Origin: Heliocidaris erythrogramma
Lineage: Eukaryota; Echinodermata; Echinoidea; Camarodonta; Echinometridae
Direction: 5' to 3'
DNA: 64,000 nt
Assembly: GCA_025617745.1 (NCBI GenBank)
Contig: CM046863.1
Location: 59,972,085 to 60,036,084, forward strand
Both the position numbers and the translations under genes were made by a program. Numbering within the stretch: position 1 is the stretch's first letter; every line of letters begins with the position of its first letter. Positions 1 through 10,741 of the stretch are shown piece by piece. The notes beneath the pieces were generated by a model. That model worked only from the letters and a program-made list of their open reading frames with translations, was not told the origin of the DNA and searched no databases.

Positions 1-2240
1 TCAGACTTCCTGTGGACGTGTATCTTGGTAAAATCTGGACCCCTATAGTTTCTGGTGATGCGGCCCCCAGTGTTCCGTCTTTAATAGGGTAAAAGGCCAT
101 ATTTTTGGGGATAGTTTGTGTGCGCTCTAGCGGTCACATTTCTCAACGGATTTTGTTCAAATTTTGTATGAAGGTGTCTCTTGGTAAAATCTGGAACCCT
201 ATAGATTTTGGTGATGCTGCCCCCAGTGTTCCGTCTTTTATAGGGTCAAAGGTCATATTTTGATAGATGTCTTGTGTGTACTCTTGTGTGCGCTCTGGCG
301 GTCACATTTCTCAACGGATTTCGTTCAAATTTTGCATGAAGGTGTCTCTTGGTGTAATTTAAAAACCTATAGTGTTTGGTGATGCTGCCACCAGTGTTCC
401 GTCTTTTATAGGGTCAAAGGTCATACTTCAGGGCATGGCGTAAGTGCACTCTGCAGGCCACATTTCTTGATGGATTTTGTTCAAATTTTGTATGGAGATG
501 TATCTTGGTATAATCTACACATGTTTAATTTTTGGTGATGCTGCCCTCATTGTTCCGTCCTTTATAGGGTCAAAGGTCATTTTTCCATTTCTTGCACTCT
601 TACTTCTGCATTTCTCAACGGATTTCGTTCAAATTTTGCATGAAGGTGTCCCTTGGTGTAATCTAAAAATCTGTACTTTTTGGTGATGCTGCCACCAGTG
701 TCCCGTCTTTTATAGGGTCAAAGGTCATACTTCAAGGGATGGCTTGAGTTCACTCTGCAGGCCACATTTCTTGATGGATTTCTTTCAAATTTTGTATGGA
801 CATGTATCTTGGTATAATCTACACATCTTTACTGTTTGGTGATGCTGCCCTCATTGTTCCGTCCTTAATAGGGTCAAAGCTCATTTGTCCATTTTGTGCA
901 CTCTTACTTCTGCATTTCTTGACGGATTTCATTCAAATTTTGTATGGAGATGTATCTTGGTATAATCTACACATATTTAATTTTTGGTGATGCTGCCCTC
1001 ATTGTTCCGTCCTTTATATAGGGTCAAAGGTCATTTTTCCATTTCTTGCACTCTTACTTCTACATTTCTTGACGGATTTCGTTCAAATTTTGCATGAAGG
1101 TGTCTCTTGGTGTAATCTAAAAACCTATAGTTTTTGGTGATGCTGCCACCAGTGTTCCGTCTTTTATAGGGTCAAAGGTCATACTTCAGGGCATGGCGTG
1201 AGTGCACTCTGCAGGCCACATTTCTTGATGGATTTCTTTCAAATTTTGTATGGAGATGTATCTTGGTATAATCTACACATCTTTACTGTTTGGTGATGCT
1301 GCCCTCATTGTTGCGTCCTTTATAGGGTCAAAGCTCATTTGTCCATTTTGTGCACTCTTACTTTTGCATTTCTTGACGGATTTCTTTCAAATTTTGTATG
1401 GAGATGTATCTTGGTATAATCTACACATATTTAATTTTTGGTGATGCTGCCCTCATTGTTCCGTCCTTTATATAGGGTCAAAGGTCATTTTTCCATTTCT
1501 TGCACTCTTACTTCTACATTTCTTGACGGATTTCGTTCAAATTTTGCATGAAGGTGTCTCTTGGTGTAATCTAAAAACCTATAGTTTTTGGTGATGCTGC
1601 CACCAGTGTTCCGTCTTTTATAGGGTCAAAGGTCATACTTCAGGGCATGGCGTGAGTGCACTCTGCAGGCCACATTTCTTGATGGATTTCTTTCAAATTT
1701 TGTATGGAGATGTATCTTGGTATAATCTACACATCTTTACTGTTTGGTGATGCTGCCCTCATTGTTGCGTCCTTTATAGGGTCAAAGCTCATTTGTCCAT
1801 TTTGTGCACTCTTACTTTTGCATTTCTTGACGGATTTCTTTCAAATTTTGTATGGAGATGTATCTTGGTATAATCTACACATATTTAATTTTTGGTGATG
1901 CTGCCCTCATTGTTCCGTCCTTTATAGGGTCAAAGGTCATTTTTCCATTTCTTGCACTCTTACTTCTGCATTTCTTGACGGATTTCGTTCAAATTTTGCA
2001 TGAAGGTGTCTCTTGGTGTAATCTAAAAACCTATAGTTTTTGGTGATGCTGCCACCAGTGTTCCGTCTTTTATAGGGTCAAAGGTCATACTTCAGGGCAT
2101 GGCGTGAGTGCACTCTGCAGGCCACATTTCTTGATGGATTTCTTTCAAATTTTGTATGGAGATGTATCTTGGGATATCTCTCAACACATTTCTTTCAAAT
2201 TTTATATGAAGATGTGTCTTAGTGAAACCTACACATCTAA
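1..2240. repeat. Satellite-like tandem array, ~150-bp monomers, 454-bp trimer
   Basis: About 14 monomers of 148-168 bp follow each other head to tail and continue past the left edge. The shared landmark GGTGATGCTGCC recurs near 532, 680, 837, 985, 1135, 1291, 1439, 1589, 1745, 1893 and 2041. From about 680 the spacing settles into 157+148+150, giving a 454-bp higher-order unit present about three times with very high identity. Each monomer carries TATAGGGTCAAAGGTCAT or a close variant. Short open frames of about 64 codons recur with the array period and end in every monomer, so they are by-products of the repeat. The array decays between 2160 and 2240. Confidence 0.93.
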
Positions 2241-3097
2241 TTTCTACACCATCCTTTTGTTTGAGGGAGGGGATGGGGGAGGGTCTTTGTCCCTCCTTTA
2301 AATTGCTGCCAGTGCCGGGGGATACATTTAGCATTGCGCGGCCCCAGCAATGCACATTTCTAGTTATAATTGTAATTATCATCATTATTGCCATTAACCT
2401 GATTCTTATTATAATTGTTACCATCCGTACTATCACTCTAGAAGCCAAAATATTACCGACTGTCTTGTTTTTCTTCATCTTTCTCCTAAATGCTATAGGT
2501 TCTCTGAATCGCTGAACTCGGACAGACGCGTATCAAATGTAAGTAGGCCTGGTAGGCCTCATTGTTTAGAAATGTTCAACAAAAGCAATTTATACATTCC
2601 GCCTTATGGAAGTTACAGCAAAATAAATTTCTTCCTTATTTATTGCATTGTGTAAATGGCCTAATTCATACTACAATTAAATGGCAATTTCCAAAAGACG
2701 TCAGTAAAAATTGTAAATGGCTATTAAGTTACCCCCCCCAAAAAAAAAAAAAAAAAAAAAAATGAAATAATAATGATTCATACAATATAAATTATTTTAA
2801 AAAATCAAATCTAACTTTCCTTTAGCGTTTAATAAGTCGAGCAATATGACATGTTTCTTTATGTGATTTCTTGTAAGTTTTTCGTCAGTTGGTTTATATT
2901 TTGCTTCTCCAAACAACTGATATGCACTTTAGTTCTTTTAAAATACGCTTTTCTCTCGACATGAAGATACATCAAAATAACTCCAAATTAGTTGTAAAGC
3001 GTATGTTTCGTCCATGATAGTGAAAGCAAGTGATTGTATGTAACAAATTGAATATGATGTAAAATTGATGCATTCATTTTCTTGTAATTCATTACAG
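2241..3097. other. Non-coding stretch before LRR exon
   Basis: AT-rich sequence with a C8-A21 run at about 2731-2761 and no convincing gene. The last 25 bases form a plausible intron end: a T-rich tract, then CATTACAG just before 3098. This suggests the stretch is the 3' part of an intron of the LRR gene. No further LRR exon was recognised here. Confidence 0.5.
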
Positions 3098-3616
3098 ATC
3101 CCTTTGTTAACGATTAAGGACTGCCAACTATCTGCTGAGATGACCATCAGGTTGTGGTCCTGCCTCAGATCCTTCACCTCACTGTCCAAGCTTACTATCT
3201 CAGACTCCTCTCTCAGTTTCCCTCCATCTCCTCCTGAGCTTCCATCCGTCACAGAGCTGATAGCCAGGAGAGTGACGTCACAAAGCTACGAAGGTCTGCT
3301 CTCATCGCTACCTGGCTTGAAAAGGATCGATATCATTATCGATGATGCAGAGAGAGACATATCTCAGATCACGGCTGGTCTTCGTCTGACCGGGGGGACA
3401 GCAGCTCACATACATCAGGCTTATAGCACTGACATCACTCCCATCAAATAAGAAGGATGTATCGAGAGAGACGATGAGAGGACTGGGTCTTCTGATCAGA
3501 GAACAAACCAAGAAACTACAGTGGCTGATTGTGTACGGGGTGGAGTGCACAGACGAGGAAGACTTGGTTTACCTCGTCGAGTGCTGCAGACATGTGAAGA
3601 CGATGGAATACGTAGG
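3098..3616 (+). CDS. LRR exon of an NLR-like innate immune receptor, frameshifted
   Basis: Role (family knowledge): NLR-type proteins are cytoplasmic sensors with C-terminal leucine-rich repeats, heavily expanded in sea urchins. Seen: the exon follows a pyrimidine tract and ACAG, opens in phase 0, and ends TACGTAGG|GTAAGT in phase 2. The first about 98 codons give leucine-rich segments such as LPGLKRIDIIIDD and AERDISQITAGLRLTG. Then the frame breaks. Past a run of six G (3392-3397) the leucine-rich reading continues only in the next frame, with segments including GQQLTYIRLIALTS and CTDEEDLVYLVECCRHVKT. One G fewer would make the exon a single open frame. As read, translation stops at 3449-3451. 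It could be a pseudogene, a null allele or a homopolymer sequencing error. The 5' portion of the gene is outside the window. The NLR assignment is from recognition of the style of repeat, not from a search. Confidence 0.72.
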
Positions 3617-3899
3617 GTAAGTTATTGTTCAACTCATAATATAAAATAGATTGTATGAGATGATTCTATTCCGGTTTTCTGCAGTACTAACGCGTAATAA
3701 TATGAATGCATTAAGGGATGAATAGTTTAGACGTCGGTGCAGCCTAGTTTTATGTTGATTTTTATTTATTAAAAACCCCCAAATTATTACTTCTCCTTAG
3801 ACCTTATTGTTATTTTCTTATTTCAATATACAGTATTAGTATTAGTATATGCATGTAGATTGAGCAAATCTAAAATCTAAAAATTAGATCTATTATCAT

Positions 3900-4376
3900 A
3901 TTCATTTTAATTTTCTTTTATTGATTATTATTATCATTATCATTATGGACAGTATTACCATTATAGGTTTTCGGGTCAATGCAATCATTTGGTCACTCAA
4001 ATTTATAATTCAATTTTAACGCTAATGTCGCTCTTGGACGAATTCTGTAATTCAAATTAAGAATCCAAACATTCAAATTCAACGAGTCAACCAAACATGC
4101 ATTCAGTTTACAAATTCGTGCATGCCGGTCTTATGAGATCAGTGCATGCAAGTTAACACGTTCGGTTTACTGTGTTAACTTGAATTCGCAGATCTACTAT
4201 AAAAGTGCTCGCATTTACAAGTTGAATTCACATTATGTGAATTTGTTTTCCTGTTGTTTAATTTGAATGCTCGGCCCGGATTCGTACTATAAACAATTCT
4301 TTCTTGGTCGACATTTACGTTACGATGAATGCACGAAATATGAATGTATGTGACCAAATGAGAAAAATTTCCCGGA
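3900..4376. repeat. Direct duplication D1, copy 1 (partner 6650-7123)
   Basis: About 470 bp match 6650-7123 in the same orientation with scattered substitutions and small indels. Shared landmarks include TTGGTCGACATTTACGTTACG near the 3' end and GCATGCCGGTCTTATGAG in the middle. No coding potential was seen. The pair lies about 2.75 kb apart and bounds the region with the palindromic element. Confidence 0.85.
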
Positions 4377-4421
4377 AAACCTACATCAATATCATTAGCA
4401 GTACTAAGTGGTATAAGTAGT

Positions 4422-4746
4422 ATTATAAAACGGGTTCAAGAATGTAGCCATCCTGATTGGTCAGATAACACCACGTGACTGTGCAAAAATAAAGTGATAA
4501 CATACAGCAAAAGGGAACTGTTGCACATGTAAACATGTAAACATAAACATGTAAACATTTATGTAGCGCAGACGATACGACTCGATTTTGCTATATGTTT
4601 TACACGCTATACCGTATACGCTATCGATATCGCGATATCGATCGTCGCGCTAATGTCAACAAATCAACAAATCAACAAATCAACAAAATTACAGCTGTAG
4701 CGCTACCGCGGTCGGATCGTTGCAATTCAGTACCGAAAATGAAAGT
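4422..4746 (+). promoter_or_regulatory. Promoter-like repeat P, copy 1 (partner 5697-6016)
   Basis: About 320 bp are nearly identical to 5697-6016. The block has the look of a compact promoter: an inverted CCAAT box (CTGATTGGTCAG, near 4453), an E-box CACGTG (near 4472), CpG-rich self-complementary words (CGATATCGCGATATCGATCG, near 4623) and a TCAACAAA triplet repeat. In this copy it is followed 36 bp later by an ATG and an exon-like reading frame, supporting a promoter role. No expression evidence is available. Confidence 0.55.
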
Positions 4747-4782
4747 TTAAGTTTAATTTTTGACAATAGAAGCGTGTAAAAA

Positions 4783-4956
4783 ATGGCTGTATCTTCGAAT
4801 CTCAGTTTTGCACCTCTCACGGAGGAAGAACTCGACGATCTACTGAATGGGAAGGATTCCAACAGTACGAAAAGAGCAGTGAAATTTGGATTTTCAAAGC
4901 TTGCCTTGAACGTTTCGCTAAACTCAGTCGCACGGACCTATCCACCATCAGGCTAG
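4783..4956 (+). pseudogene. Decayed first exon, possibly Crypton/KIAA1958-type recombinase-like
   Basis: The ATG at 4783 opens a frame whose start reads MAVSSNLSFAPLTEEELDDL, followed by a segment with DSNSTKRAVKFGF. Around 4890 the sensible reading moves to another frame (WIFKACLERFAKLSRTDLST), which then meets a good splice donor (CTAG|GTGAGT at 4957). In the original frame a TAG (4954-4956) lies exactly at the donor. A short acidic start followed by an STKRA.. segment and an aromatic/basic helix resembles, from memory, the N-terminus of DUF3504 tyrosine-recombinase-like proteins such as KIAA1958 and Crypton relatives. No catalytic core is present. I take it as a frameshifted remnant. The family call is tentative and the exon call somewhat firmer. 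Confidence 0.4.
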
Positions 4957-5512
4957 GTGAGTAAGTACGGTAAGCTGTTATTGTTGAGCCATATGCAGGC
5001 ATATATCAGAAAAGCGGATGAACGGACAACACAAAGAACAACTGTGCCAAGTGATTCCTCCTCCGAGTCCTATTCCTACTAGTGCTAGTAGGCCTACTAG
5101 TCCAGTTCCTACTACTTGTACTAGTCATTGGTGGTAGGCCTACCTTGTCTTCATCTTCAGGCTTCAATATAAGCTCAAATTCGAACATGCTCAGCCATGC
5201 TCAAGGAAGTGAAAATACATGATCGGTGAACCAGATTCAATACCACTTCCATTACACATTACTAACAAATAGGTCTAAGACGAGGCCTAAACGTTGTAAA
5301 TAAACATGTGCAGGCCTATAATACGTTCGCAACGGTCTAGACTAGACCTAAACATTGTAAATAAACATTGTACGTTTGCAACACTAGTCTAGACTCTAGG
5401 CCTACTAGTAGTACAGGCCTAGGGCTACATCATGTTTTGCTGAGCAGGATTCACGCATGGGACATGCCATGACAGTTTGAGGTAGGCTAAGTGAAAGCAC
5501 TAAGATTGTAGA
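4957..5512. other. Non-coding, rich in TAGGCCTAC/ACTAGT words
   Basis: No gene seen. Short words such as CTAGGCCTAC and ACTAGTAG recur, and AAACATTGTAAATAAACAT-type segments repeat near 5293 and 5349. The short open frames on the minus strand have no recognisable features. Confidence 0.4.
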
Positions 5513-5709
5513 CCCGTTTTATAAAACTGTTAATACATGGTTGTGAGGTCGTGCATTAGTGTGATCCGGCAACACGCAGGTTTTTATCGTGGTCTCTAAC
5601 ACACTCGGCTACGCCTCGTGCGTTAGGTACACCACGATAAAAAACCTTTGTGTTGCCGGATCGCACTAACACACTCCCAACCATGTATTAACAGTATATT
5701 ATAAAACGG
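5513..5709. repeat. Long palindromic element (hairpin), arms ~85-90 bp
   Basis: The left side starts ACCCGTTTTATAAAACTG and the right side ends with the complementary TATTATAAAACGGGT. Between them GTTAATACATGGTTG pairs with CAACCATGTATTAAC, GATCCGGCAACAC with GTGTTGCCGGATC, and TTTTTATCGTGGT with ACCACGATAAAAA. The centre (AACACACTCGGCTACGCCTC region) is itself nearly self-complementary. The right arm runs straight into promoter-like repeat P. This layout suggests a terminal or regulatory palindrome of a mobile-element family. Confidence 0.85.
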
Positions 5710-6016
5710 GTTCAAGAATGTAGCCATCCTGATTGGTCAGATAACACCACGTGACTGTGCAAAAATAAAGTGATAACATACAGCAAAAGGGAACTGTTGC
5801 ACATGTAAACATGTAAACATAAACATGTAAACATTTATGTAGCGCAGACGATACGACTCGATTTTGCTATATGTTTTACACGCTATACCGTATACGCTAT
5901 CGATATCGCGATATCGATCGTCGCGCTAATGTCAACAAATCAACAAATCAACAAAATTACAGCTGTAGCGCTACCGCGGTCGGATCGTTGCAATTCAGTA
6001 CCGAAAATGAAAATGA
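5697..6016 (+). promoter_or_regulatory. Promoter-like repeat P, copy 2
   Basis: Second copy of the CCAAT/E-box block at 4422-4746, here attached directly to the palindrome. The sequence that carries the exon in copy 1 is absent. After GAAAGTTTAAGTTTAA it joins the right half of the palindrome instead (about 6030), so this copy has lost its presumed gene. Confidence 0.6.
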
Positions 6017-6029
6017 AAGTTTAAGTTTA

Positions 6030-6128
6030 ACACACTCGGCTACGCCTCGTGCGTTAGGTACACCACGATAAAAACCTTTGTGTTGCCGGATCGCACTAAC
6101 ACACTCCCAACCATGCATTAACAGTATA
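6030..6128. repeat. Right-half copy of the 5.5-kb palindrome
   Basis: Matches the right half of the 5513-5709 palindrome (CACTCGGCTACGCC through CAACCATGCATTAACAGTA) without a left partner. It indicates a truncation or recombination inside the palindrome family. Confidence 0.8.
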
Positions 6129-6184
6129 CTACTAGTAGTAGTAGTGGTGTTATTATTATCAGCGTCATCATCATACACATTATC

Positions 6185-6500
6185 ATTTTTATTATTATTA
6201 TTTATGTTTCCACGATTTCTTTTGTAAGCGCAATGTTATTCTAGTCTTCATGTGAACGATCTAACTAAAACATAATCCCCGAGTACAGTACATTATTCAA
6301 GCTCTTTTAATATGGCTTCAAAGAAAATATAGGTCACTTTTAAAGGTCATTCGCCTGACGCTCTGAGATTAGAAAACGATAAAGGAAAGAGAAGTGCATG
6401 ATATAGTAGATCTAGACACTGTAGATCAGCACTGTTGATCAGCACTGTTGACCAGCGATGTTGATTTCATGCCCTGTGAGAGCGAAATTTGCGGAAGCAA
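6185..6500. repeat. Direct duplication D2, copy 1 (uninterrupted)
   Basis: Matches 7124-7250 plus 7911-8075 in the same orientation. Landmarks are CACGATTTCTTTTGTAAGCG, AGCTCTTTTAATATGGCTTC and GACGCTCTGAGATTAG. At 6321-6340 it reads AAGAAAATATAGGTCACTTT without the insertion found in copy 2, so it preserves the empty site of the MITE at 7251-7910. Confidence 0.88.
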
Positions 6501-6649
6501 CAGCAAATGCAAAAATCTGATTGAACATTTCCAATATCCACGTGTTACATTCACGACTGATAACCTAAAATCATGATTCAATGAAGATACATGTAGGCCT
6601 ACTAAGAAAGAAGAAACTCTATATTTATACAATAATTGGATTTATTATC

Positions 6650-7123
6650 ATCATTTTAGTTTTCTTTTATTGTTATTATTATTAATATTATTATTATTCT
6701 TTTTATATGTTTTCCTGGTCAATTTAATCATTTAGTCACTCAAATTTATAATTCAAATTAACGCAAATGTCGTTCTTGGACAAATTATGTAATTCAAATT
6801 AAGAATGAAAAAATTCAGATTCAACGAGTCAACCAAACATACATTCAGTTTTAATACAAATTCGTGCATGCCGGTCTTATGAGATCAGTGCATGCAAGTT
6901 AACACGTTCGATTTACTGTGTTAACTTGAATGCGCAGATCTACTATAAAAGTGCTCGCATTTGCAAGTTGAATTCACATTATGTGAATTTGTTTTCCTGT
7001 TTAATTTGAATGCTCGGCCCGGATTCTTACTTTGAACAATGCTTTCTTGGTCGACATTTACGTTACGTTGAATGGACGAAATATGAATGTGAGTGACCAA
7101 ATGAGAAAAGTGGCCGGGAAATT
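6650..7123. repeat. Direct duplication D1, copy 2
   Basis: Partner of 3900-4376, same orientation, with scattered differences. It ends at the same GTGACCAAATGAGAAA landmark. No coding content seen. Confidence 0.85.
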
Positions 7124-7250
7124 ATTATTTATGTTGCCACGATTTCTTTTGTAAGCGCAATGTTATTCTAGTCTACATGTTAACGATCTAACATAATTCC
7201 CGAGTACAGTACATTATTCAAGCTCTTTTAATATGGCTTCAAAGAAAATA

Positions 7251-7910
7251 TGTGACCCGACGCCTCAAAACCTACAATAAGTCGCCAAAATTATTTTTTT
7301 TGTTTGATACAATTTCTAAAAGTAGAGATTCTCAGCTTTCCAATGGTATATCACTTGCCTAGTTTACTCAATGATAACACCTTTAAATATCACATTTAGA
7401 ATCAGTATGTAACCAGCAATCAATAACTCCTATTTAGAGAAAATGGCCATTTAATTCGGAACAAAAGAGTGCTAAACCTTCGTTCTCTGTGTGCGCCGAA
7501 GTAAAACTGGGTATTCAAATGACCATATCAACCGGTATGAAGGGATTATCAGATTAGGCTAAATTTTGGCAGGCTGCTCCAGGAGGACCTATTCATTACT
7601 CACTCCGAAAATCAATTTATTACCTTTAGAGGTAAAGTAGTAATCTGACATTGAATGAAAGTATTACAAAAGCTCTCCAAACATTCATTAGCTCGATAGG
7701 TGAAAAAAGGAGTCATTTTAAAACGCCCCAAAAACATATTTCTAAGTCGAATTACGACTCACAAACTAGAGACATGATAGAATGATAATGAAACTACCCA
7801 TTTCTATTAAAAACAGAAAATCGACTGATCCAAGCAAATTTACTATTTTGGGCTGTTAGCGACGTTGTGGTCCGTGCGACTTATTGTAGGCTTTGAGGCG
7901 GCGGGTCACA
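7251..7910. mobile_element. TA-flanked MITE, 660 bp, ~35-bp TIRs
   Basis: The left end TGTGACCCGACGCCTCAAA and the right end, the complement of TGTGACCCGCCGCCTCAAA, form inverted repeats of about 35 bp with two mismatches. TA lies on each side (7249-7250 and 7911-7912). The sister duplication at 6329 lacks the element and keeps one TA, which proves insertion and gives the target duplication directly. A TA target fits the Tc1/mariner superfamily. No transposase frame is present, so it is non-autonomous. A related element sits at 48531-49172. Confidence 0.92.
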
Positions 7911-8075
7911 TATAGGTCACTTTTAAAGGTCATTCGCCTGACGCTCTGAGATTAGAAAACGATAAAGGAAAGATAAGTGCATGATATAGATCTAGACAAT
8001 GTAGATCAGCACTGTTGATCAGCGATGTTGATTTCATGCCCTGTGCATGTGAGAGCGAAATTTGCGGAAGCAAAA
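7911..8075. repeat. Direct duplication D2, copy 2 (3' part)
   Basis: Continuation of the D2 duplication after the MITE. Together with 7124-7250 it matches 6185-6500, with small indels in the GATCAGCACTGTTGATCAGC segment. Confidence 0.85.
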
Positions 8076-8312
8076 AGAAAATACCCAATATCCACGTGTT
8101 TAATACAGTATTCACAACCGATAACCTAAAATCATGATTCAATGAAGATACATGTACGCCTACAAAGAAAGAAGATTGTTCTTGAACTTAAATGATGTTA
8201 AAAAAAGGGGGGGGGGGATGTTTCCAAAAAAGTGAAAAGGAAGCACTCTAACGTAGGTGTATAGCGTTGACATCGTTGTATTTTAACAATCATGCCCATA
8301 ATATACAAATAC

Positions 8313-8458
8313 ACAGGGCCCGATGAAATCTAGAGCGATCATATCTATGGGGTGAGTCGAAGTGACTACAGTCGTCTATTTCCTCGACGGGCGAGAAATA
8401 GAAGTAGTCGCTGAGACCGCCTCATAGATCGCACTAGACTTCCGAATAAAGGCCCTGT
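8313..8458. mobile_element. Fold-back MITE, ACAGGGCC ends
   Basis: A 146-bp segment whose ends ACAGGGCC and GGCCCTGT are inverted. Inner complementarity (TCTAGAGCGATC with GATCGCACTAGA, and GTCGAAGTGACTAC with GTAGTCGCTGAG) gives arms of about 55 bp. A right-half relative (GAGACCGACCTCATATAG through GGCCCTGT) lies at about 8590-8655. No coding content. Confidence 0.75.
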
Positions 8459-8589
8459 TTATTTTGTTTTATATCCCTTCATCAACAATCACATATTACA
8501 AATTAATGTTAGATGGTATAAAACTCACGTTGTATTTCTATCAATAAAATGTAACGGTTAAATCAAAACACAGTGGATGCTATTTTTGA

Positions 8590-8655
8590 CGATTGATAGT
8601 CGCTAAGCCTGAGACCGACCTCATATAGATTGAAGTAGATTTCCAAATGAAGGCC
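8590..8655. mobile_element. Right-half relative of the ACAGGGCC MITE
   Basis: Shares GATAGTCGCTAAGCCTGAGA..CCTCATA and GAAGGCCCTGTA with the right arm of the element at 8313-8458, but has no left end. Confidence 0.5.
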
Positions 8656-10741
8656 CTGTATATTAATTTTCTTTTATAGGCCTCATCAAAATACTAAATA
8701 CCGTAGATCTGAATCTACATGTAATGTTGATCTAGGTAGTCTACTACTATTAACATAAAAGTTCATTTTAGTTAAAGGGTGTACCGTAAATTAAACTGTA
8801 AAATTCAGAGAGAGAGAGAGTCAAAATTATATGGCTAGTATGACTTGCACAGGCACAGTACATTACAATTTAGATCTAACGTATGAAAAAATAATAGGCT
8901 ATGCCTAACTTAAGTTTTATTATTGAACTTAGATGAATAAAAAAATTACTGTTTTAAAATAAAGTGAAATGGAAGTATAACGTTGACATCGTTGCATTTT
9001 TAACAATCATGCCCATATAATATACATGTACTTTCCGTTGGATATCAACATTGATATGCATTTTGATCAAAATCTCGCGTTTTGCCATGAACTTAAGAAT
9101 ACACGCCGCATTGAAGGTATCTATTCTAAATATTACGCCGCATTGAAGGTATCTATTCTAAATGTTACGCTGCATAGTAGATTTTGTTCAAGACTAACTA
9201 TCAGCAGGTGGAAACAGCAAACTGACTTTGGTAATATTTCTTTAAAAAACAGTAAGTTTATATACACAAACAGTTTTGTGCTAGTTATTATAACAGGGAC
9301 GAGGAAGAAAATATAATTACATGAGGCTGCACTTTTTGGAGTAGAGTTGAAAAATTCAGCAAAATTGCTCCACCCCCCCCCCCCCCAGCTCTCCTCTTTA
9401 TTAAATAAAATGCTCTGCAGTCCCTGCTATGTTGAATTAATGACTGCTCCAGATTTTGAGTTGTGGATTTAGAATTCACAAACTTTGCTAGTTCATTTAA
9501 CAAAGAAAAGAGGAAAATTGCATTTATACAGAAATATGGAAAGAAGACTATTCGAATTACTGAGATCATGATGATAGTAATGATAAAAATGACAATATTT
9601 GATTTGATTTCATTTATTTATTTCTGCTTGATTTCTCAATTCATCAAATAATGCATACGTTATACAAATTATGCGATATACAATACAATGGAACATCATG
9701 ACATTAATCTATCTTAAACTACAAGGAAACAGTAGGATTATAGAAAGAGAAATCAAACAAGAGGGTTTTCATAATAAGCCGAGGCTTGACAGCATGAAAG
9801 CCCTTTGAGATAAAATATAATTAAAAAATAATGAGAGAGAGAATGGGAAGAGGATACAGAGAGAAATAGGGATGAAGAGAGGAGGATAAAATGAGGCAAT
9901 TGTACCTTTCCAAATATTTTAAATAACAACTGTATTAACAATAGAGAGTAAATCATCGGGTTTGAGAGGCAGACATGATATTAACATAATAGCAAGTGGT
10001 AAACTCGTTTTGTAAACTAATATCATATCTGCCTTCCAAAGAGGTGAAAATGTGCCAAGTCATGGGTCCTATTTACATAATTATACAAGATATTATGGGT
10101 GTACTACAAAATCATTATTGTGGGGAATATTGCTTAATTAGGTGATTTTTTGCTGCTCGCTTGAGAGAGTACATTAAAGTCATGTTTTTTATTTAGCAGT
10201 CGAGCAACCTACACACAGCAGTTGCGTGTGTTACCACCTTCTGGTGGCCGTTGGAGACAATTGAATAATTAATTTCATTATTTCATGTTACCCAACGGAT
10301 TAATTCTATACCATTGATTTGACATCATATTTATGGGATAGTTCTTATTAGTTTTTATTTGTTATTGAAATGCTGCCCCCCCCCCCCCCCCCCCCGTAAA
10401 GAGAAGCTTGGAAATAGTCCAGTACAGTAAGGGTTGAATTAGCATGAAATGTTAGGAAAGTAATAAATATTTTTTTAATGGAAAATACTGATTTACCTTG
10501 AAAATTTAGTTGTAGATGAAAAAAAGAGAGAAACAAGAATGGAAAGCTGTAAGGAGTGTTATGTACTCGTGGGCGTCCGGTCATGATTACATGAGAACTG
10601 TTTTATCCTATTAATAAACTTTTATCAACTTTACTTTAATAATGTTGTTACTTTTTGGTGGTGCCAATGAGTTATCACATAACTCCTTGGTGGCACATAC
10701 TTTAGAAGGTGTGCATTTATCGGTTAATTCTGTTATTGATG
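8656..10741. other. Non-coding intronic sequence with low-complexity tracts
   Basis: No gene seen. It contains a GA run near 8809, a short tandem duplication at about 9105-9168 (GCATTGAAGGTATCTATTC twice, 32-bp period), a C14 run at 9373-9386, a C20 run at 10376-10395 and a small imperfect hairpin at 10661-10695 (GTGCCAATGAGTTAT / ATAACTCCTTGGTGGCAC). Confidence 0.5.

Noticed and set aside
477..2046. Repeated ~64-codon open frames on the + strand
   Set aside because: They recur with the satellite period and end in every monomer, with no splice signals linking them, so they are by-products of the repeat.
2092..2478. 128-codon minus-strand frame
   Set aside because: It overlaps the end of the satellite array and AT-rich low-complexity sequence and shows no domain.
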